Below are positions 25,347 to 34,784 of a stretch of DNA of 64,000 nucleotides, one piece after another (position 1 is the stretch's first letter; the number at the start of each line of letters is the position of its first letter). Below the pieces are notes generated by a model. It saw only the letters and a program-made list of their open reading frames with translations, was not told where the DNA came from and did no database searches. A program made the translations under genes and the position numbers. This DNA is from CAYWWY01 sp964462525 (GTDB lineage Bacteria > Thermotogota > Thermotogae > MWEM01): the NCBI GenBank assembly GCA_964462525.1, contig CAYWWY010000001.1, positions 248,001 to 312,000 on the forward strand. The letters are read 5' to 3'.

Positions 25347-26378
25347 TCAACGGTTCTGGCGGGAGAAACGCAAATCTCCTCGAACCAAATCGCGAATGTC
25401 GGTCAATCCATATTTTAACATGGTAACGCGTTCAATCCCCATTCCAAAAGCAAATCCAGTAAAGGACTCAGAATCATATCCAACTGCTTCAAATACGTGG
25501 GGATCAACCATTCCGCACCCCATGATCTCAAGCCAAACAGATTTTCCGGATTTGTCTTCCCATAAGATATCCACTTCAAAGCTGGGTTCTGTGAACGGAA
25601 AAAAACTAGGTCTTAAACGGATTTTCTTTTCTTTTCCAAACATAAAGCGTACAAAGACTTCGAGAGTTCCAATCAAGTGAGCAACTGATATATCTTGATC
25701 AACAAGAAGACCCTCCACTTGATGAAAGGCTGGAAGATGTGTTGCGTCATAATCGCTTCGGTATACCCTTCCTGGAGCGATGATTGCTATCGGAGGTGAT
25801 TGTTGGAGCATGGTGCGTATTTGGACTGGTGATGTATGGGTCCTTAGCAGGATTTGATCGGGTAGAAGATAAAAAGAGTCGTTCTCATCTCTTACAGGAT
25901 GCCATTGAGGTGTATTCAAAGCTTCAAAATTGTGAAATACGTCTTCGATCTCTGGACCTTCTTTCACTCCATACCCCAAACCAATAAAAAGGGTTTCGAT
26001 TTCTTTCTGCACTCGTTTCATTAGGTGTTCCATTCCAATCAATCGCCTAGCTCCCGGAATTGTAACATCCAACCACAAAGAATCTTCGTGCTTTTTCTCT
26101 TCGTTCAGTTTTAACACTGAAATCCGATTGTGAAGGCTTTCTTGAAGAGCCTCTTTTACCCGGTTGACAGAATCCCCAAGAACTGGTCGATCTTCAGGAG
26201 GGTGTTGACCAAGCTTTTTTAGAAAACCGGTAGTTAAGCTGCCTTTTTTTCCAAGAAACAAAATTCGTAATTCTTCCAACTCCTTTAAACTGCCTGATTC
26301 TTGGATTTTTCGTAATGCTTGATCATGAAACTGCTGCAAGTCATCCAAAACGCATTGAATTGCACTCACTGCGTACAC
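25347..26378 (-). CDS. pheS: phenylalanyl-tRNA synthetase alpha chain
   Basis: 343 residues. N-terminal coiled coil (about 1-85, with LFLGKKGSLT), then the class II catalytic core with EIEDVFHNFEALN, LLRTHTSPVQIR, the FHQVEGLLVD motif and the C-terminal GFAFGMGIERVTMLKYG. It lies only 25 bases after ahcY and 15 before pheT, so the genes are probably one transcript. No T-box leader is seen. Confidence 0.97.
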   Translation of the reverse strand: MYAVSAIQCVLDDLQQFHDQALRKIQESGSLKELEELRILFLGKKGSLTTGFLKKLGQHPPEDRPVLGDSVNRVKEALQESLHNRISVLKLNEEKKHEDSLWLDVTIPGARRLIGMEHLMKRVQKEIETLFIGLGYGVKEGPEIEDVFHNFEALNTPQWHPVRDENDSFYLLPDQILLRTHTSPVQIRTMLQQSPPIAIIAPGRVYRSDYDATHLPAFHQVEGLLVDQDISVAHLIGTLEVFVRFMFGKEKKIRLRPSFFPFTEPSFEVDILWEDKSGKSVWLEIMGCGMVDPHVFEAVGYDSESFTGFAFGMGIERVTMLKYGLTDIRDLVRGDLRFSRQNR

Positions 26379-26403
26379 CTCCCTTAATTGGCAATATCAT
26401 TAG

Positions 26404-27630
26404 TTAATAGCTGTTCAAGTATTCTTGTTGACGATCAGACAAAGCATCAATATGGACACCCATAGATTTCAGTTTGAGTGATGCCACTCCATAATCGATT
26501 TCATCAGGGAGTTTCATCAGTCGATTCTCGAGTTTTCCTCTGTTTTTCCATAAGTACAGCAAGCTCATGCATTGAATCGCAAAACTCGTATCCATGATCT
26601 CAATGGGATGTCCATCAGCTGCGGCTAGATTGACCAAGCGTCCTTCCCCAATCACATGGATGTGAACCCCATTGGGTAAGGAATATTCACAGACGTTTTG
26701 CCGGACTTGTCGAATTTGGCTGGATATTTCGCGAAGCTGATTCATCCCGATTTCAACATCGAAGTGACCAGAGTTTGCTAGAATGGCTCCTTCTTTCATC
26801 TTTAAAAAATGCTTTTGGGTAATTACATCAATATTCCCGGTGACTGTCACAAAAATATCGCCCAAAGCGGCTGCTTGATCCATGGTCATCACTTGAAAGC
26901 CATCCATCAATGCTTCAATCGCTTTTACAGAATCCACTTCTGTAACGATGACATTCGCTCCTAACCCCTTCGCCCGCATGGCTACCCCTTTGCCACACCA
27001 ACCATATCCTGCGACAACGACGATCTTGGCTGCCACACCTGTATTGGTGTTCCGGATAATCCCGTCCCAGGTAGATTGCCCTGTGCCATACCGATTATCG
27101 AAGAGATATTTCATCATTGCATCATTTGCGGCGATTGCTGGTACTTTCAACATCCCCTTTTCTTCCAATGCCCGCAACCGGTGCACTCCAGTTGTTGTTT
27201 CTTCAGAAATTCCTACCAATTCTGAGAGGAGGTCAGGCTTTTCCATATGGACCATTGTAGAAAGATCTCCGCCGTCGTCCATGATCAAGTTAGGACCAAG
27301 AGAAAGGACTTTACGCGAATTCCGTATAAAAACCTCTTGGTCTTTCGTATGCTCTGCATGAACAATCATACCATAATGCTCTCGCAATGCTTCTGCGATT
27401 TCGTCCTGGGTAGAAAGCGGATTGGAACCCGCTACCCATACTTCTCCCCCCAACTCTTTCATCAATCGGGCCAGATTGCCGGTCTTAGCTTCCAAGTGAC
27501 AGCAAACGACTATTTTGCACCCCTGAAACGGTTGTTCTTTCTGATAGTCTTTCTGAATCTGACGCAAAACGGGCATGTAATTCCAGGCCCATTCCATCTT
27601 TTTGACACCTATTTGAGCAGATCGATTCAT
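26404..27630 (-). CDS. ahcY: S-adenosyl-L-homocysteine hydrolase
   Basis: 408 residues, short like the thermophile type. CCHLEAKTGNLARLMKELGG, MDDGGDLSTMVH, EETTTGVHRL and the NAD-binding VVVAGYGWCGKGVA identify it. It removes SAH, a product of methyltransferases, releasing adenosine and homocysteine. An MTA/SAH deaminase gene elsewhere in the window offers a second route. Ribosome binding site GGAGG, divergent promoter from rqcP. Confidence 0.95.
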   Translation of the reverse strand: MNRSAQIGVKKMEWAWNYMPVLRQIQKDYQKEQPFQGCKIVVCCHLEAKTGNLARLMKELGGEVWVAGSNPLSTQDEIAEALREHYGMIVHAEHTKDQEVFIRNSRKVLSLGPNLIMDDGGDLSTMVHMEKPDLLSELVGISEETTTGVHRLRALEEKGMLKVPAIAANDAMMKYLFDNRYGTGQSTWDGIIRNTNTGVAAKIVVVAGYGWCGKGVAMRAKGLGANVIVTEVDSVKAIEALMDGFQVMTMDQAAALGDIFVTVTGNIDVITQKHFLKMKEGAILANSGHFDVEIGMNQLREISSQIRQVRQNVCEYSLPNGVHIHVIGEGRLVNLAAADGHPIEIMDTSFAIQCMSLLYLWKNRGKLENRLMKLPDEIDYGVASLKLKSMGVHIDALSDRQQEYLNSY

Positions 27631-27660
27631 ATGATTGCCTCCTTCCCTGTTTTCGGCTCA

Positions 27661-27669
27661 ATTTTACCA
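27661..27669 (-). promoter_or_regulatory. extended -10 promoter for ahcY
   Basis: TGGTAAAAT on the minus strand, 31 bases upstream of the ahcY start. It is divergent from a plus-strand TGGTATAAT only 15 bases away; the two promoters share almost the same DNA. Confidence 0.5.
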
Positions 27670-27684
27670 TATTTGATGGAGATA

Positions 27685-27693
27685 TGGTATAAT
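27685..27693 (+). promoter_or_regulatory. extended -10 promoter for rqcP-folK-rsmI-marR
   Basis: TGGTATAAT on the plus strand, 33 bases before the rqcP start. No -35 box is apparent at 16-18 bases. Confidence 0.6.
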
Positions 27694-27725
27694 CCGGTAA
27701 AAACCACAGAAAGGGAAAAAGAGAA

Positions 27726-28001
27726 ATGAGACTGGATCTTTTTTTAAAACGCTCTGGGATAATCAAACGGAGGGCAATCGCTCAGGAACTTATCTCAAAA
27801 GGCCGCATAAAAAGGGACGGAAAAGCAATGAAAAGCGCATATGAAGTCAAAACCGGAGATGAATACGAAATCCATTTGGGCAACCGCCTTTTGCGGATAC
27901 GGGTTTCAGATCTTGCTGGTACTCAGCCATCGTATGAAGTAGTATCCCAGATCAAGATCCCAGTCTTTGACAATTCATCCCAACCGAAAGACGTCCATTG
28001 A
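27726..28001 (+). CDS. rqcP: S4-domain RNA-binding protein, RqcP/HslR type
   Basis: 91 residues made up almost wholly of one S4 fold (RLDLFLKRSGIIKRRAIAQE, SKGRIKRDGK). RqcP works with RqcH on stalled 50S subunits in ribosome quality control, while Hsp15 (HslR) recycles similar complexes; length and motif fit either. First gene of a four-gene operon with folK. Confidence 0.8.
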   Translation: MRLDLFLKRSGIIKRRAIAQELISKGRIKRDGKAMKSAYEVKTGDEYEIHLGNRLLRIRVSDLAGTQPSYEVVSQIKIPVFDNSSQPKDVH

Positions 28002-28002
28002 C

Positions 28003-28488
28003 GTGTACGCCGCATATATAGGATTGGGAAGCAATTTGGGCAATTCGATTGAATTGATTCAATCCGCCATACACGCATTGGAGAAGGAAGGCTTATCGAT
28101 TTTGCTCCGATCAACCATCTTTCAGAGCAAGCCTTATGGAGGAAAAGAACAACCAGACTATTTCAACGCTGTTATTGGAGCGTTATCCCCCTTTCCCCCA
28201 AGACAATTGCTGAATCTTTTGCTGAAAGTTGAAGCTCAGATGGGCAGAATTCGAAGAGAAAAATGGGAGTCTCGGCCCATCGATTTAGATCTGATTCTGT
28301 TTGGTGATTGGGTTATTCAAGAACCCGATCTTCAGATTCCTCATCCAGATTTCCGAAATAGAGATTTTGTTCTTCGGCCCCTCAAAGAAATAGGAAAGAT
28401 GATTATTGATCCAGTAACTGGATTATCCGTTGACGAACTATACAACCGATTGGATACGGATACATGCACTCCAGTTCTGATCAAATGA
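28003..28488 (+). CDS. folK: 6-hydroxymethyl-7,8-dihydropterin pyrophosphokinase
   Basis: 161 residues. YIGLGSNLGN near the start, then the family signature RPIDLDLILFGD and IPHPDFRNRDFVLRPL. Makes the substrate that FolP uses, though folP is far away. The GTG at 28003, just after the rqcP stop, is chosen because the GLGSN motif begins only five residues later. An upstream TTG at 27967 is possible but overlaps rqcP. Confidence 0.93.
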   Translation: MYAAYIGLGSNLGNSIELIQSAIHALEKEGLSILLRSTIFQSKPYGGKEQPDYFNAVIGALSPFPPRQLLNLLLKVEAQMGRIRREKWESRPIDLDLILFGDWVIQEPDLQIPHPDFRNRDFVLRPLKEIGKMIIDPVTGLSVDELYNRLDTDTCTPVLIK

Positions 28489-29171
28489 CACCCCCTCCCG
28501 CTCTCTGGATTGTAGGAACCCCCTTGGGGAACCTTGAAGATATTACTATGCGGGCTTTAAAACAATTGAAAGTTATACCCCTTATTATCGCTGAGGATAC
28601 GAGAAGGACGTTGAAATTGATCAATCATTATTCTTTGGGTGATAAAGAGATGATCTCTCTTCCTCAAGCCAAAATGAAATCCAAAATCCCTTTTGTCATC
28701 CAAAGACTAATTATCCATGGACAAGGCGCGTACCTAACCGATGCGGGAATGCCAGGAATTGGAGATCCTGTGTCGGATTTAGTTGTTGCTTGTAGGGCCG
28801 AAGGAATCCATATTGATCTACTTCCTGGGCCCAGCGCGCCAGTTTCCGCCTATGCAGTCAGCGGATTCCGAGGATCGTTTCTAGTTGAAGGCTTTCTCCC
28901 AAGGGACAAAAAGAGGAGACGGTTCTTTCGGAGCGTGCAAAACGAACCAAGGAATATGGTTTTTTTCGAATCCCCATATCGGATCCAGAATACCTTACAG
29001 GACGCCTATTCCATATTGGGGAACAGGAGAGTATGTATCGCTCGTGAAATGACAAAGAAGCATCAAGAGTTTTTTTGGGGAAATTTGGAGGAAGCAATTG
29101 GATATTTTAATCAACCCAAAGGGGAATTCACCCTTGTTATGGAAGGAGCAAAACAGAATGAACCACTTTGA
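28485..29171 (+). CDS. rsmI: 16S rRNA (cytidine-1402-2'-O)-methyltransferase
   Basis: Methylates C1402 in the decoding centre, with RsmH. GTPLGNLEDITMRAL, TDAGMPGIGDP, LLPGPSAPVSAYAVSGF and FESPYRI are all clear. 228 residues, shorter than the usual 270-290, so it lacks the extra C-terminal domain. The ATG at 28485 forms an ATGA overlap with folK. Confidence 0.93.
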   Translation: MTPPPALWIVGTPLGNLEDITMRALKQLKVIPLIIAEDTRRTLKLINHYSLGDKEMISLPQAKMKSKIPFVIQRLIIHGQGAYLTDAGMPGIGDPVSDLVVACRAEGIHIDLLPGPSAPVSAYAVSGFRGSFLVEGFLPRDKKRRRFFRSVQNEPRNMVFFESPYRIQNTLQDAYSILGNRRVCIAREMTKKHQEFFWGNLEEAIGYFNQPKGEFTLVMEGAKQNEPL

Positions 29172-29601
29172 GGATCTGGAACGATTGCTTCGGAAATTAT
29201 CTGGTTGGGTCCGTACAGAAGGAAGGAAAGTCCTTAAGAGTGGTGATTACCAACTCACCCCTGCCCAATTTGATATTCTTCAGAAGTGTTATTTTCATCA
29301 AGATATGACGATGACTCAGCTCAGTATTGATCTCGGAGTAGCCAAAAGTACGGTTACAGGAATAGTTACAAAGCTTAGGGAAGCGAAGTACCTCGATTAT
29401 GGAGTGAGTGAAGAAGACAAACGAGTGCGCAACCTAACAATCACGGATAAGGGTAAGACACTAATCCGAGAAGTCATTGAGGCTCGAGTCCAGTTTATTG
29501 AAGAGTTATTTTCTCAGGTTGATCCAATCCTTCTCTCGGAATTTCACCAGGTATTGAGAATCATTGCTAATACTTTAGATACATATCGAACTGATTCTTG
29601 A
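29158..29601 (+). CDS. MarR-family transcriptional regulator
   Basis: 147 residues with a winged helix-turn-helix: LTPAQFDILQKCYF, MTQLSIDLGVAKSTVTGIV (recognition helix) and the wing SEEDKRVRNLTITDKG. It overlaps rsmI by 14 bases, with GGAG upstream. Ligand and targets are not indicated; the convergent FGGY kinase begins on the other strand 17 bases away. Confidence 0.88.
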   Translation: MNHFEDLERLLRKLSGWVRTEGRKVLKSGDYQLTPAQFDILQKCYFHQDMTMTQLSIDLGVAKSTVTGIVTKLREAKYLDYGVSEEDKRVRNLTITDKGKTLIREVIEARVQFIEELFSQVDPILLSEFHQVLRIIANTLDTYRTDS

Positions 29602-29618
29602 TCTAACGAACACCAGCG

Positions 29619-31220
29619 TTATCGGTTGTTTCCGATGATGTGTTCGGGGTAGTTCGTAATTGCTCGAATTTCTTTATAGAGATTCTTCAGACGGGCATAC
29701 ATAGGCCGGTAGACATGGCGGTACAATTGTTTGTACAAATAATGGTGTTCCGCATCGGGAATGAACTCGTCACTTTTCCGGATCATAACTTTTTTTGCAG
29801 ATTCAAACGAAGGATGAACGCCCAGACCGACAAAACATACTGCTGCGCAACCCAATATTGTAGTTTCATGTGTTTCATTCCTACGGATGGGTTTTCCGAA
29901 AACATCCGCAATGATTTGGCAGATTTTGTCACTCTGCGAACCCCCACCAGATACAGTAATATCTTCAATTGCAGGAATGCTCCCTCTTCGCTCAATCTGA
30001 TGCAATCCATCCAGCATTGCATAGCTCAATCCTTCAATGATCGAACGATAGAGGTATGCTCGTGAATGAACCTCTCCAAAGCCGATGATCGCGCCTTTTG
30101 CTTCGGGATTTCTCAATCCGCCACCCCAATATGGTTGCATGACCAAACCATATGAACCAGGAGGGGTACTATCCAATAGCTCATCCAGCAAAACCTCGAC
30201 TCGCTTGGCAGTTTTTTCGGCTGCGAGCTCTTCAATGTGCCCAAATTCATCCCGAAACCAACGGACCATCCAAAAACCCCGGAAGATTTCAATTTCTGGA
30301 TTATAATAGTTTGGGCGAACAGATGGGTATGGAGGAAAAAAACGCCGAGGTTCAAAAAACCTTGGGGAGGTGGTTTGGACTGTAGCAGTAGTGCCTAAAC
30401 TTAAATTTGCGCTGGATAAATCGATACAACCCGCACCAATTGTTTCGCACCCTTTATCTGAACCAGTAGCTATGATCGATATACCCGGTTCCATGTTCAG
30501 CGCTTCTGCCGCTTCTGTTGAAAGTTGGCCCAGGATTTCACAAGGAGGGGAAAGTTCGGGCAATTTTTCGGGATCGATTCGAAACATTTGACTATTCAGG
30601 TTATTTGGAGAAGCCCAACAATTGCTTCGATAATCAAAAGGAATCCTTCCAATTTGTGCTGCGTAGGAATCGACAAATCGTCCAGTCAGTCGATAGTTCA
30701 GGTAACCGGATAGCTGAAGCACCTTGTAGGAATTTTTATATAAATCATATTGATTCTGACGAATCCAGTTGATATGCGCATCTGTTTGCACAAACTGAAC
30801 TGTTTCTGTCATACCAACGATTCTGTGACCAATGCGGACATACCATGGAATCTTCCCGTCTGGTTTGGCTTTCCTTTTGTCTAGCCATAGAATGGCTGGA
30901 TACAAAGGATTTCCCTTTTGATCAACCAATACTAGGGTATCTCTTTGTACCGTTACGCTCACTCCAATAATATCTACCCAAGAATCTGCTTTCTGCTCCC
31001 GAATCTTATGAACAGTTATGCATAAAGCCTTCCAGTAATCGCGCGGATCCTTTTCCGCCCACCCTACTTTCGGGCTATGGTACGGCACATAGGGATGATT
31101 GATCATGGAAACAATCGCTCCCGTAGGATCGATCAAAGCGGATCGCAAACTTTGTGTACCACAATCAATGACAAGAACCAAAGGGGTTCCAACGATGGAC
31201 TTATCTTTCTTTACAGGCAT
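29619..31220 (-). CDS. FGGY-family carbohydrate kinase
   Basis: 533 residues. The ATP-binding VIDCGTQSLRSALID, FGGY block and the C-terminal ITVSGGGSQSDKICQIIADVFGKPI identify the sugar/polyol kinase family, but it is not the usual glycerol or xylulokinase sequence and the substrate is not clear. The ATG at 31220 overlaps the lysophospholipase stop by 10 bases, so the two are cotranscribed. Confidence 0.82.
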   Translation of the reverse strand: MPVKKDKSIVGTPLVLVIDCGTQSLRSALIDPTGAIVSMINHPYVPYHSPKVGWAEKDPRDYWKALCITVHKIREQKADSWVDIIGVSVTVQRDTLVLVDQKGNPLYPAILWLDKRKAKPDGKIPWYVRIGHRIVGMTETVQFVQTDAHINWIRQNQYDLYKNSYKVLQLSGYLNYRLTGRFVDSYAAQIGRIPFDYRSNCWASPNNLNSQMFRIDPEKLPELSPPCEILGQLSTEAAEALNMEPGISIIATGSDKGCETIGAGCIDLSSANLSLGTTATVQTTSPRFFEPRRFFPPYPSVRPNYYNPEIEIFRGFWMVRWFRDEFGHIEELAAEKTAKRVEVLLDELLDSTPPGSYGLVMQPYWGGGLRNPEAKGAIIGFGEVHSRAYLYRSIIEGLSYAMLDGLHQIERRGSIPAIEDITVSGGGSQSDKICQIIADVFGKPIRRNETHETTILGCAAVCFVGLGVHPSFESAKKVMIRKSDEFIPDAEHHYLYKQLYRHVYRPMYARLKNLYKEIRAITNYPEHIIGNNR

Positions 31221-32050
31221 CTGCGAAACCAACCGATAATATCGTTTCTCATCCGTTCCCCATATTCAGGATCAAAGAATACTTCATGAAAGGCCCCTTC
31301 ATACAGAACTTTGGTTTTCTCTCCTTGAGATAATTGTTCAAAAAAAGAGAGGGTACCTTCAATTGGAACTATTTGATCACTAGTGCCGTGAGAGACCATA
31401 ATGGGAATTTGGAGGTTATCCACTTTTTCAAAGGCAATCGGAATATTTCGACACAAGTCATTGGCCAAAGCCAAGGATATCCGATCATGCACCATTGGAT
31501 CTTCTTCATATGCCCGAATGATGGAGGGGTTCCGAGAAATATCTTTCGATTGAAGGCCACTATTGACGGTAAGCAAAGGAACCAATGCCATCAACCACCG
31601 GAGCTGCTGGATCCGCCTTTTCTTTTCATCAGCCATCGAAAGTAAAGGGCTACTTACCGACGCAGCATAGAATGATTTTTGGTTCTCTTGGAGGTATCGA
31701 ATGCAAAGAAGCCCTCCCATACTGTGACCAAATAATCCGATTGGTGTCATAGGATGCTTTTCTTGGATCAATGAGACCATAGAATCGAGCAGTTGGAAAA
31801 AGAGGGGAAAACTCGCATAGCCTCGAATGCCTTCCGTTTTCCCATGACCGTTCAAATCAGGCATATATGAAGAAAGCCCGTGCCGAGCCATCTCTTCTTT
31901 CAAAGCCTCATATCGCCCTTTATGCTCACCCAAACCATGAATCATCAAAATGACTGCCTTCAATGGATCTCCAAGTGTTCGGTCATAAACAACTTTTCTT
32001 CTTCCCACTTTGATGGTACACTCTTCAGAATGGATAATTGGAAACGCCAT
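31211..32050 (-). CDS. alpha/beta hydrolase, lysophospholipase/monoacylglycerol lipase type
   Basis: 279 residues. MIHGLGEHKGRYE and PDLNGHGKTEG precede the nucleophile elbow GHSMGG. The acid in HGTSDQIVPI and His in GAFHEVFFD complete the triad. No signal peptide. Probable cytoplasmic esterase or lipase acting on acylglycerols. Confidence 0.85.
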   Translation of the reverse strand: MAFPIIHSEECTIKVGRRKVVYDRTLGDPLKAVILMIHGLGEHKGRYEALKEEMARHGLSSYMPDLNGHGKTEGIRGYASFPLFFQLLDSMVSLIQEKHPMTPIGLFGHSMGGLLCIRYLQENQKSFYAASVSSPLLSMADEKKRRIQQLRWLMALVPLLTVNSGLQSKDISRNPSIIRAYEEDPMVHDRISLALANDLCRNIPIAFEKVDNLQIPIMVSHGTSDQIVPIEGTLSFFEQLSQGEKTKVLYEGAFHEVFFDPEYGERMRNDIIGWFRRCL

Positions 32051-32088
32051 GAACGGATCATATCCTTTCCTTTGGTTATTGGGTGTAT

Positions 32089-32589
32089 TTATGATTGAAA
32101 AGAGTCATATTCTTTTTTTCTTCGGAACACATCTCGAATTACAATCACAAGAAGAACAGACGTTATTGCAAGACCCCCTTCTAATCCAAACCGATTCTGG
32201 AGCAACATGAATACAACAAATACAATTGGCATCCAAAAAAAAAGCATGAAAAGAAGCGTAAAAGCAGGGAATTGCTTGCGTCTATGGAAAAGAAGAATCT
32301 CAAGGGCACCAAAAAACGTAGAAGCCATCAACAGACTGATAAAAAGGACTATATGTTCTTGGGTCCATTCAGAGCGAGTACCGAATACAAGAAGCAATAA
32401 GAGAGAGAAGAAGAGGGTTACGGTAACAAGTGTTATTGGCTGAGACCCTTGTTTTGCACGGCAAGAAGCAAGAAACGCGAAAATAATAGCTATTCCGGAA
32501 ATACCGGAAAGCCAAAGAGGGTATTGAAAGACAAAAACCAAAAACAGGATGAATATAACTCCGCCAGCAGCAATAGCAATCCGTATCAA
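32089..32589 (-). CDS. membrane protein of unknown function
   Basis: 166 residues with five or six hydrophobic segments (e.g. GVIFILFLVFVFQYPLWLSG) and a basic cytoplasmic tail ending RDVFRRKKE. I recognise no family. It has its own promoter and lies upstream of the lysophospholipase gene. Confidence 0.65.
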   Translation of the reverse strand: MIRIAIAAGGVIFILFLVFVFQYPLWLSGISGIAIIFAFLASCRAKQGSQPITLVTVTLFFSLLLLLVFGTRSEWTQEHIVLFISLLMASTFFGALEILLFHRRKQFPAFTLLFMLFFWMPIVFVVFMLLQNRFGLEGGLAITSVLLVIVIRDVFRRKKEYDSFQS

Positions 32590-32618
32590 AATGATCCTCC
32601 AACCAGATTTGTTGGACC

Positions 32619-32627
32619 ATTATACCA
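32619..32627 (-). promoter_or_regulatory. extended -10 promoter for the 32089-32589 membrane protein gene
   Basis: TGGTATAAT on the minus strand, about 30 bases before the start codon at 32589. Confidence 0.6.
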
Positions 32628-32639
32628 TATTCCGTACGC

Positions 32640-33419
32640 TTAAAGGAGGATTGTCTTTAGGCTTTCAACCAATATTTCAATCATCTTTCTTTCTCGAAAA
32701 TTGACATCGTTTTCCAAATGGCTCAGTATTCCATCGAAATCTGTTTTATACTGCTGTAATGATCGTATTGTTTCCAGATAAGCGACCATCTGATCTATTT
32801 CTGATTGATCTGCGACATCCCCGTGACCACACACCAAGTGTTTAATTTTCTCCTTCTTCAACCGACGAAGAACATCCAACCAACGATTGATATCACTATC
32901 ATAGACAATTTCTGGATGATACCCATGTACGACAAGATCCCCCACAATCCAAATTTGCTCTTTTGGCAACCAAACGATTGTCGAATCGGGTGTATGACCA
33001 CCCACTCTTTCAATGTGAATGGTTCGGTTTCCGGAAATGTGAATATAAGATTCCGGAAATGTAAAAGCGGGCGGAATAATGGTTATGGTTTCTTTTTTTA
33101 ACAAAGCATTCCTATTGATCACATTGCGAATATAAGATTTGCTCATTTGAAAAAAGTAACTTTCAGTTGACTCTGAGCAAAGGATTTGCGATTGAAATCC
33201 TGCATTTCCGAAGGTGTGATCCGGATGATAGTGTGTATTAATAATAAGCTGGATCTCACTGTTCATTATCCTTTTCAGGTATGTTTTTATCTGTTCTGCT
33301 TTTGAAGGGAACAGAGATGAGTCAACAACCACAGTACCTTCATCAGTTGTAATGGATGTAACATTGGATCCTCCGTATGGATTATCATACACGATGATTC
33401 CCGGTGCAATTTCCTTCAA
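32640..33419 (-). CDS. metallo-beta-lactamase-fold hydrolase
   Basis: 259 residues. INTHYHPDHTFGN supplies the HxHxDH metal motif, with SSLFPSK, VGGHTPDSTI and the later CGHGDV giving the remaining ligands. The substrate is unknown. The frame is open 40 codons further upstream, but that part is the terminator of the preceding gene. TTG at 33419, with GGTGGAG at the right spacing and a TATAAT at 33455-33450, is therefore the likely start. Confidence 0.82.
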   Translation of the reverse strand: MKEIAPGIIVYDNPYGGSNVTSITTDEGTVVVDSSLFPSKAEQIKTYLKRIMNSEIQLIINTHYHPDHTFGNAGFQSQILCSESTESYFFQMSKSYIRNVINRNALLKKETITIIPPAFTFPESYIHISGNRTIHIERVGGHTPDSTIVWLPKEQIWIVGDLVVHGYHPEIVYDSDINRWLDVLRRLKKEKIKHLVCGHGDVADQSEIDQMVAYLETIRSLQQYKTDFDGILSHLENDVNFRERKMIEILVESLKTILL

Positions 33420-33449
33420 ATCAGCTCCACCATTTTTTGCAAGTTCAGG

Positions 33450-33455
33450 ATTATA
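33450..33455 (-). promoter_or_regulatory. putative -10 box of the MBL hydrolase gene
   Basis: TATAAT on the minus strand between the upstream terminator and the TTG start at 33419. No good -35 is seen, and the preceding bases are AGG, not TGN. Confidence 0.4.
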
Positions 33456-33504
33456 CCTAAAGTCCGTTCCTCTCCATTTTTCTGTGTAGAAGTACGGGTT
33501 CCCT

Positions 33505-33534
33505 AAAAAAAGCAGGCTTTCGCCTGCTTTTTTT
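33505..33534 (-). terminator. intrinsic terminator of the Omp-alpha-like gene
   Basis: In the minus transcript GCAGGC and GCCTGC pair around a GAAA loop and are followed by seven U residues (33511-33505). Confidence 0.9.
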
Positions 33535-33553
33535 TGCATTTACGACCAATTAA

Positions 33554-34696
33554 TTACTCAGGATCAATCATTTTTGCTACTTCTTGCGCATACAGAAGCG
33601 CATAAACACCTATTCCAATTCCAACTGCTCCTGCGACAACCCCAACCCATGAAACGATGGTGGGCATTTGGATTTGGGCTTCCAGATCTTGGTACATCGC
33701 ATTCATCTTCAGGTTAAGATCCTGGATTTGCCGCGTGTTGTTGACAATGTCAGAGCTATTTTTGGATACTCGAGGCAAAATATCACTCTTAAACGCCTCA
33801 TAATCTGCACTCACAGTCTGTAAACTCGTGGTATTCTTTTCCATTTGGGCATTAATGTTGGTCACTTGAAGGCGAACTGTAGAGAGAGAAGACTCGACAG
33901 TACCAACTCTGTTCGCTACATCAGAGAATTGCCTTTCAATGGGGGCAAAGTTGTCTCTCATACCGGTAAGCTCAACCCTCATATCGTTCACAGACCGACT
34001 CATATCCGAAACCTCTTTTTGAAGGGCTAAAACATTGACTCCACCTAATAAGTTCTCCATGGAACGAACTCGAGAACTCAATTCTGATACATCTTGCGTG
34101 GCGCGCGTTTGAGATGTCTTTACCGTGGTTAGTTCCGATTCGAGGGAACGGATTTTTCCGTCGAAATTGGATGTTTGTGACTGAAGCGTGGCAACAATCG
34201 ATTTCATGTTTTCGACCTCGCTACGCGCAGAAGAAGCATCCCGTTCTACCGAATTGATTCTGCCTTCTAAATTGGATACGGTTGTTCGAATTGTTGTTAC
34301 TTCTTGGGTATTTACCCGTAAACTTTCCACCTGGTTGGCTAGGGTGTTGTAACGGCTCCCTAATGTTTCTACCGTCATAGCGACCGAATCAACAAGAGAC
34401 TTCATACTTTGGAGCTGATTCAAAAATCCAGCAACGTCGTCTGCTTTCAAATACGGTAGGGAAGACTTCATGTACTCGATGGCTCGATACAAAGCCACAG
34501 CAAGTTGATATCGAGTGGACGATGTGTTGCCTTGAAAAGTACCATCGGGCATGCCTCCCAAAATCCCCGCTTCCAGAAGATACTTGACTCCTTCATAGGC
34601 CCAATGATTGGCCGGCACATCACTGAGCGGTAACTGACCTACTGCCATCCCCCCCAAAATAACGAATACTACAGCATAAAGCAGAACTCTTTTCAT
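33554..34696 (-). CDS. SLH-domain coiled-coil envelope protein, Omp-alpha-like
   Basis: 380 residues: signal peptide, an SLH domain (SDVPANHWAYEGVKYL, GILGGMPDGTFQGN) at about 24-75, then a long heptad-repeat coiled coil (about 85-340), then a single membrane helix (VSWVGVVAGAVGIGIGVYALL) and a short tail. This is the plan of Thermotoga Omp-alpha, which ties the outer membrane to the cell wall; relatives occur in other diderms. Strong extended -10 promoter and own terminator suggest high expression. Confidence 0.85.
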   Translation of the reverse strand: MKRVLLYAVVFVILGGMAVGQLPLSDVPANHWAYEGVKYLLEAGILGGMPDGTFQGNTSSTRYQLAVALYRAIEYMKSSLPYLKADDVAGFLNQLQSMKSLVDSVAMTVETLGSRYNTLANQVESLRVNTQEVTTIRTTVSNLEGRINSVERDASSARSEVENMKSIVATLQSQTSNFDGKIRSLESELTTVKTSQTRATQDVSELSSRVRSMENLLGGVNVLALQKEVSDMSRSVNDMRVELTGMRDNFAPIERQFSDVANRVGTVESSLSTVRLQVTNINAQMEKNTTSLQTVSADYEAFKSDILPRVSKNSSDIVNNTRQIQDLNLKMNAMYQDLEAQIQMPTIVSWVGVVAGAVGIGIGVYALLYAQEVAKMIDPE

Positions 34697-34775
34697 ACTC
34701 GAATTCCCCCTTTCTCGAGATTCACAAAATGGTCAATTCTTCCGAACATGATTGGTCTTTTTTTTCATTTATTGA

Positions 34776-34784
34776 ATTATACCA
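34776..34784 (-). promoter_or_regulatory. extended -10 promoter for the Omp-alpha-like gene
   Basis: TGGTATAAT on the minus strand. It overlaps the final codons and stop of the racemase-like gene upstream. Leader of about 70 bases before ATG at 34696. Confidence 0.6.

Noticed and set aside
26379..26403. Possible T-box leader before pheS
   Set aside because: Only 25 bases separate ahcY and pheS; no room for a T-box, and none seen before alaS or serS.
27631..27725. Possible SAM/SAH riboswitch before ahcY
   Set aside because: The whole interval is taken by two divergent promoters and ribosome binding sites.
33420..33539. 40 N-terminal codons of the MBL hydrolase frame
   Set aside because: They are the terminator hairpin of the Omp-alpha-like gene; a TTG with ribosome binding site lies at 33419.
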